NCBI GenBank assembly: GCA_030695265.1
Contig: JAUYTA010000192.1
Location: 1-7,705 of the forward strand
Direction of reading: 5' to 3'
DNA from: Bacteroidota bacterium
GTDB lineage: Bacteria; Bacteroidota; Bacteroidia; Bacteroidales; Prolixibacteraceae
Length of the DNA: 7,705 nt
In this document: positions 5,214-7,705 of the stretch, piece after piece
Position numbering within the stretch: position 1 is the stretch's first letter
How the letters are laid out: the number at the start of each line of letters is the position of its first letter
The notes under the pieces: generated by a model
Seen by the model: only the letters and a program-made list of their open reading frames with translations
The model's database searches: none
What the model was told of the DNA's origin: nothing
Position numbers and translations under genes: made by a program

Positions 5214-7705
5214 TCAGAACACCAACTTCAGGAATAAAATAGGAGTAAACGGAACAGCATCCGAATAAACACGGACATCACCAAGTTCGGGAGTTAGCTT
5301 GATGCTCTTAAAGTTGGCGTATTTCAGGTTTTGGGTGTCGAACACGTTGATTACCGAAAAACCAACTTCACCTGAAAAATGTTTTGGGGTAAATTTATAA
5401 GTTACTGCCGCGTCAACCCGATTATAGGAAACATTGCTGCTTCCAATGGCGAAAACTTTGCGCAAAATTTCCATTCCCGATCCGTAAACATAGTCGGATG
5501 AAAAGTAAAACCGATGAATGTTGAACAAGCCAGCTACCTTAAATTCGTGCAGCTGATGTTGCGGCGCCAGTTTATATGCCGGAAGTGGTTTGTTTAACGG
5601 GGCAATACTTTCGAGCGCTTTACTTAAGGTGTATGATGCCCAAACGGAATGTTTTCCAAAATCCTTTTTTGCAAACAAATCGATTCCATAGGTTTTTGCA
5701 TTGCCGAAATAGGGAAAGTAGCCATCGATACGTCTGTTCCCTTCAAATCGTTGCTCGAAAACACGCTGAGTAATGTCGCGGGTCATTTTATAGTATGCTT
5801 CCACATTTATCGTAAGGTTGTTTTTCAAATAATTAATTCCTCCAACCCAATGAGTCGCATTAATAACTGGTGTATTTCCGTTGCTGGTCACCCATAAATA
5901 GGAGTAATTCTGGTCACGGTCAACATTTGCAACTTTAAAAATGAACTGGTGGTAACGGCCCCACGATGCATTAAATTTTAGTTGTTCCGAAAGTTTAAAA
6001 GTGGCACTTATCCTGGGTTCGAAATATAGCTTGCCATTGCTGCCCGCCAGGTTGAAACGAGCGCCGGTGTTTAGGATCAGGCGGTCTCCTATCGGCAAAC
6101 GATCATCAACATATACAAAAGCCCTGTTGTTCCTGAATTTGTTCAAGGTATCGATTGAAACGGTATCGCGCACCATGGTGGTTTTAAAATCGATGCCTGC
6201 CTCGTTGTTATAAAATCCACCTCCAAATCCCAACTGATGTCCGTTTAAAAGGTGAAAAATATTTTCGACTCGTAATGAGTTTTCAATGGCACTATTTTCA
6301 GTGCTGGTATTGTCCTTTTTATAAATGTTCTGGGTATTTGTATTTACTGACTGAATTTCGTCGGACAAGTTTTTGGAGAAATCGGAATGTGAAAAAATAA
6401 ATTTAGAGGTCAACCTGTCTGACCATGTTTTATTGTACAAAGCCGAAATTCCACGTTGCCTGTTTTCTTCCTTGTTGAGAAAATTAATTGCAAAAGGAGT
6501 TTCATTTGTCTGTCCGGGTTTCGGGTGGATTGTGCGGGTCAAATTGGCATCAGCAGTCAGGTGAAAATAGTCGCCTCCACCATACATGCTTACATAAAAC
6601 TGATCGCCATTGTCAAACTGATGGCTGAATTTCAGGTTCAAATCCCTAAACCGGTAATCATCGGGGTAAACTGCCATATCAAATTTTTCATTCTGCGATT
6701 GCATTCCTTTTGACTGGTTGTTTGGTCTTGCACGGGTGGGCGCAAAAATATTGAAATCACCCGAACCATAAAGATTGTAATAGGTTTGGCGATAGGCCAG
6801 CACCATTGACGATTTTTTAAACAAAGGCAACTCCAACATTCCGTTTAAAGTCGTTGGATTGATATTCAGGCTTAAAACCGGCTTTTGCAAATTACCGTTT
6901 TTGCCGGTAATGTTCACAATTCCACCCACACGGTTCCCGTATTTCGATTCGAACCCTCCTTTAAAAATTTCGATGGTTTTTACCATAAATGGGTTTACCA
7001 CGCTAATATTGTCGTTGTAATTCTTCAGCCCAAAAAAGGTAAATTCGTCGAGCGTTATCAGGCTTTGTCCTTCGTAACTTCCCCAAATCAGCAGGTCGGC
7101 CGATTGCTCGCCGGCTGCCTGAACGCCCGGCATTAGCCTGATATGATTAAAAACTGAGTTATCGCCTTGTCCCGGCAAAAAGCGTGAGATATTGTTGTTG
7201 AGCGTAATTTTACCAATTGTTTCACCAACAATGGTTGCTTTCTCCACAACATTATTCTGAACAGTCACATCAGGAAGTTTTATGCTTGAAGGAACCAGTT
7301 TATATTGCCGGTGATTGCTGGCATATATCAGCGTATCATAAACGTAATATCCCAGATGTGAAATGCGTACATGAAAAGAACTGTCAGCCGATGCGGTATA
7401 ATTAAAACTTCCGGTTACATCAGCAATCATCGGGTGATTATTGATAAGGATTTGCGAAAAGGGAAGTGGTTCATACGAACCGGATTCAACAATCTGCCCA
7501 GTTATCCGGGTCTGTCCTTTCTTCTGTTCTTCTTTCTGTTTTTTCCTGTCAGGAATAATGATGAACACATCGTCTTTTTTCTCGACCTGAAAAGGCAAAT
7601 CTTTCAGCAGAAATTCCAGTGTTTCGTCTTTTGTGGCAAAACTTCTGGAAACTGTAATTTTATATCGTGAAAGCTGATCTTCGCTGTAGGAGAAATGAAA
7701 ATCGT
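5214..7705 (-). CDS. TonB-dependent outer-membrane receptor with STN domain, N-terminus cut
   Basis: An outer-membrane beta-barrel receptor that imports a ligand using TonB/ExbBD energy; the ligand is not identifiable. The frame is open from the TGA at 5214-5216 to the right edge (829 whole codons). A TTG at 7598 could be called as a start, but the 35 codons before it continue an STN domain (YSEDQLSRYKITVS onward to DVFIIIP), so the true start and signal peptide lie outside. Order in visible residues: STN about 3-55; a charged KKQKEEQKK linker; a carboxypeptidase-regulatory-like beta-sandwich about 66-137; plug about 150-268, ending FKGGFESKYGNRVGGIVNITG; then a barrel ending in a terminal Phe (LFLKLVF), the usual BAM recognition end. 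STN domains in this family often signal to a FecR anti-sigma factor, which would be encoded upstream, beyond 7705. There is no SusD gene downstream, and the total length is shorter than typical SusC, so it is not a standard SusC/D pair. Confidence 0.95.
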   Translation of the reverse strand, partial: DFHFSYSEDQLSRYKITVSRSFATKDETLEFLLKDLPFQVEKKDDVFIIIPDRKKQKEEQKKGQTRITGQIVESGSYEPLPFSQILINNHPMIADVTGSFNYTASADSSFHVRISHLGYYVYDTLIYASNHRQYKLVPSSIKLPDVTVQNNVVEKATIVGETIGKITLNNNISRFLPGQGDNSVFNHIRLMPGVQAAGEQSADLLIWGSYEGQSLITLDEFTFFGLKNYNDNISVVNPFMVKTIEIFKGGFESKYGNRVGGIVNITGKNGNLQKPVLSLNINPTTLNGMLELPLFKKSSMVLAYRQTYYNLYGSGDFNIFAPTRARPNNQSKGMQSQNEKFDMAVYPDDYRFRDLNLKFSHQFDNGDQFYVSMYGGGDYFHLTADANLTRTIHPKPGQTNETPFAINFLNKEENRQRGISALYNKTWSDRLTSKFIFSHSDFSKNLSDEIQSVNTNTQNIYKKDNTSTENSAIENSLRVENIFHLLNGHQLGFGGGFYNNEAGIDFKTTMVRDTVSIDTLNKFRNNRAFVYVDDRLPIGDRLILNTGARFNLAGSNGKLYFEPRISATFKLSEQLKFNASWGRYHQFIFKVANVDRDQNYSYLWVTSNGNTPVINATHWVGGINYLKNNLTINVEAYYKMTRDITQRVFEQRFEGNRRIDGYFPYFGNAKTYGIDLFAKKDFGKHSVWASYTLSKALESIAPLNKPLPAYKLAPQHQLHEFKVAGLFNIHRFYFSSDYVYGSGMEILRKVFAIGSSNVSYNRVDAAVTYKFTPKHFSGEVGFSVINVFDTQNLKYANFKSIKLTPELGDVRVYSDAVPFTPILFLKLVF

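Noticed and set aside
5576..7670. Plus-strand open frames of 62-99 residues under the receptor gene
   Set aside because: They are antisense shadows of the receptor, which has continuous domain structure on the minus strand.

Overview
The window looks like a chromosomal segment from a member of the Bacteroidota. The evidence is: a TonB-dependent receptor with an N-terminal STN domain and a carboxypeptidase-regulatory-like domain, a lipoprotein GH27 glycosidase, promoter octamers of the TAnnTTTG type (TATCTTTG, seen twice), no obvious Shine-Dalgarno sequences, and a tRNA without an encoded CCA end. A marine or sediment lineage such as the Marinilabiliales is possible, but the sequence alone does not settle it.

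Layout from left to right. The 5' 785 codons of leuS (leucyl-tRNA synthetase) lie on the minus strand from 2355 to the left edge and run off the window; a perfect -7 box sits 37 bases upstream of its ATG. A short intergenic stretch (2356-2483) holds that promoter and a compound inverted repeat that may terminate the next gene. A 457-residue lipoprotein of glycoside hydrolase family 27 (2484-3857, minus) follows, then a ygiD-like zinc-dependent extradiol dioxygenase (3978-4784, minus). Just upstream of that dioxygenase, on the plus strand, is the C-terminal third of an HxlR-type regulator whose DNA-binding half is missing (4824-4973). Next come a strong promoter, a tRNA-Cys(GCA) gene (5066-5136, plus) and a hairpin terminator (5145-5178). 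The right third (5214-7705, minus) is a TonB-dependent outer-membrane receptor that runs off the right edge.

How the parts relate. leuS and tRNA-Cys are housekeeping translation genes. The others are accessory genes: a receptor that probably takes part in FecR-type trans-envelope signalling, a periplasmic or membrane-anchored glycosidase, and an aromatic-ring dioxygenase. They do not form one clear operon: spacings are about 100 bases or more, promoters or terminators lie between most of them, and the receptor has no SusD partner downstream. I see no CRISPR array, insertion sequence, phage gene or defence system. The least expected items are the HxlR remnant beside the dioxygenase, the altered sugar-binding residues of the GH27 enzyme, and the STN domain revealed at the cut end of the receptor.
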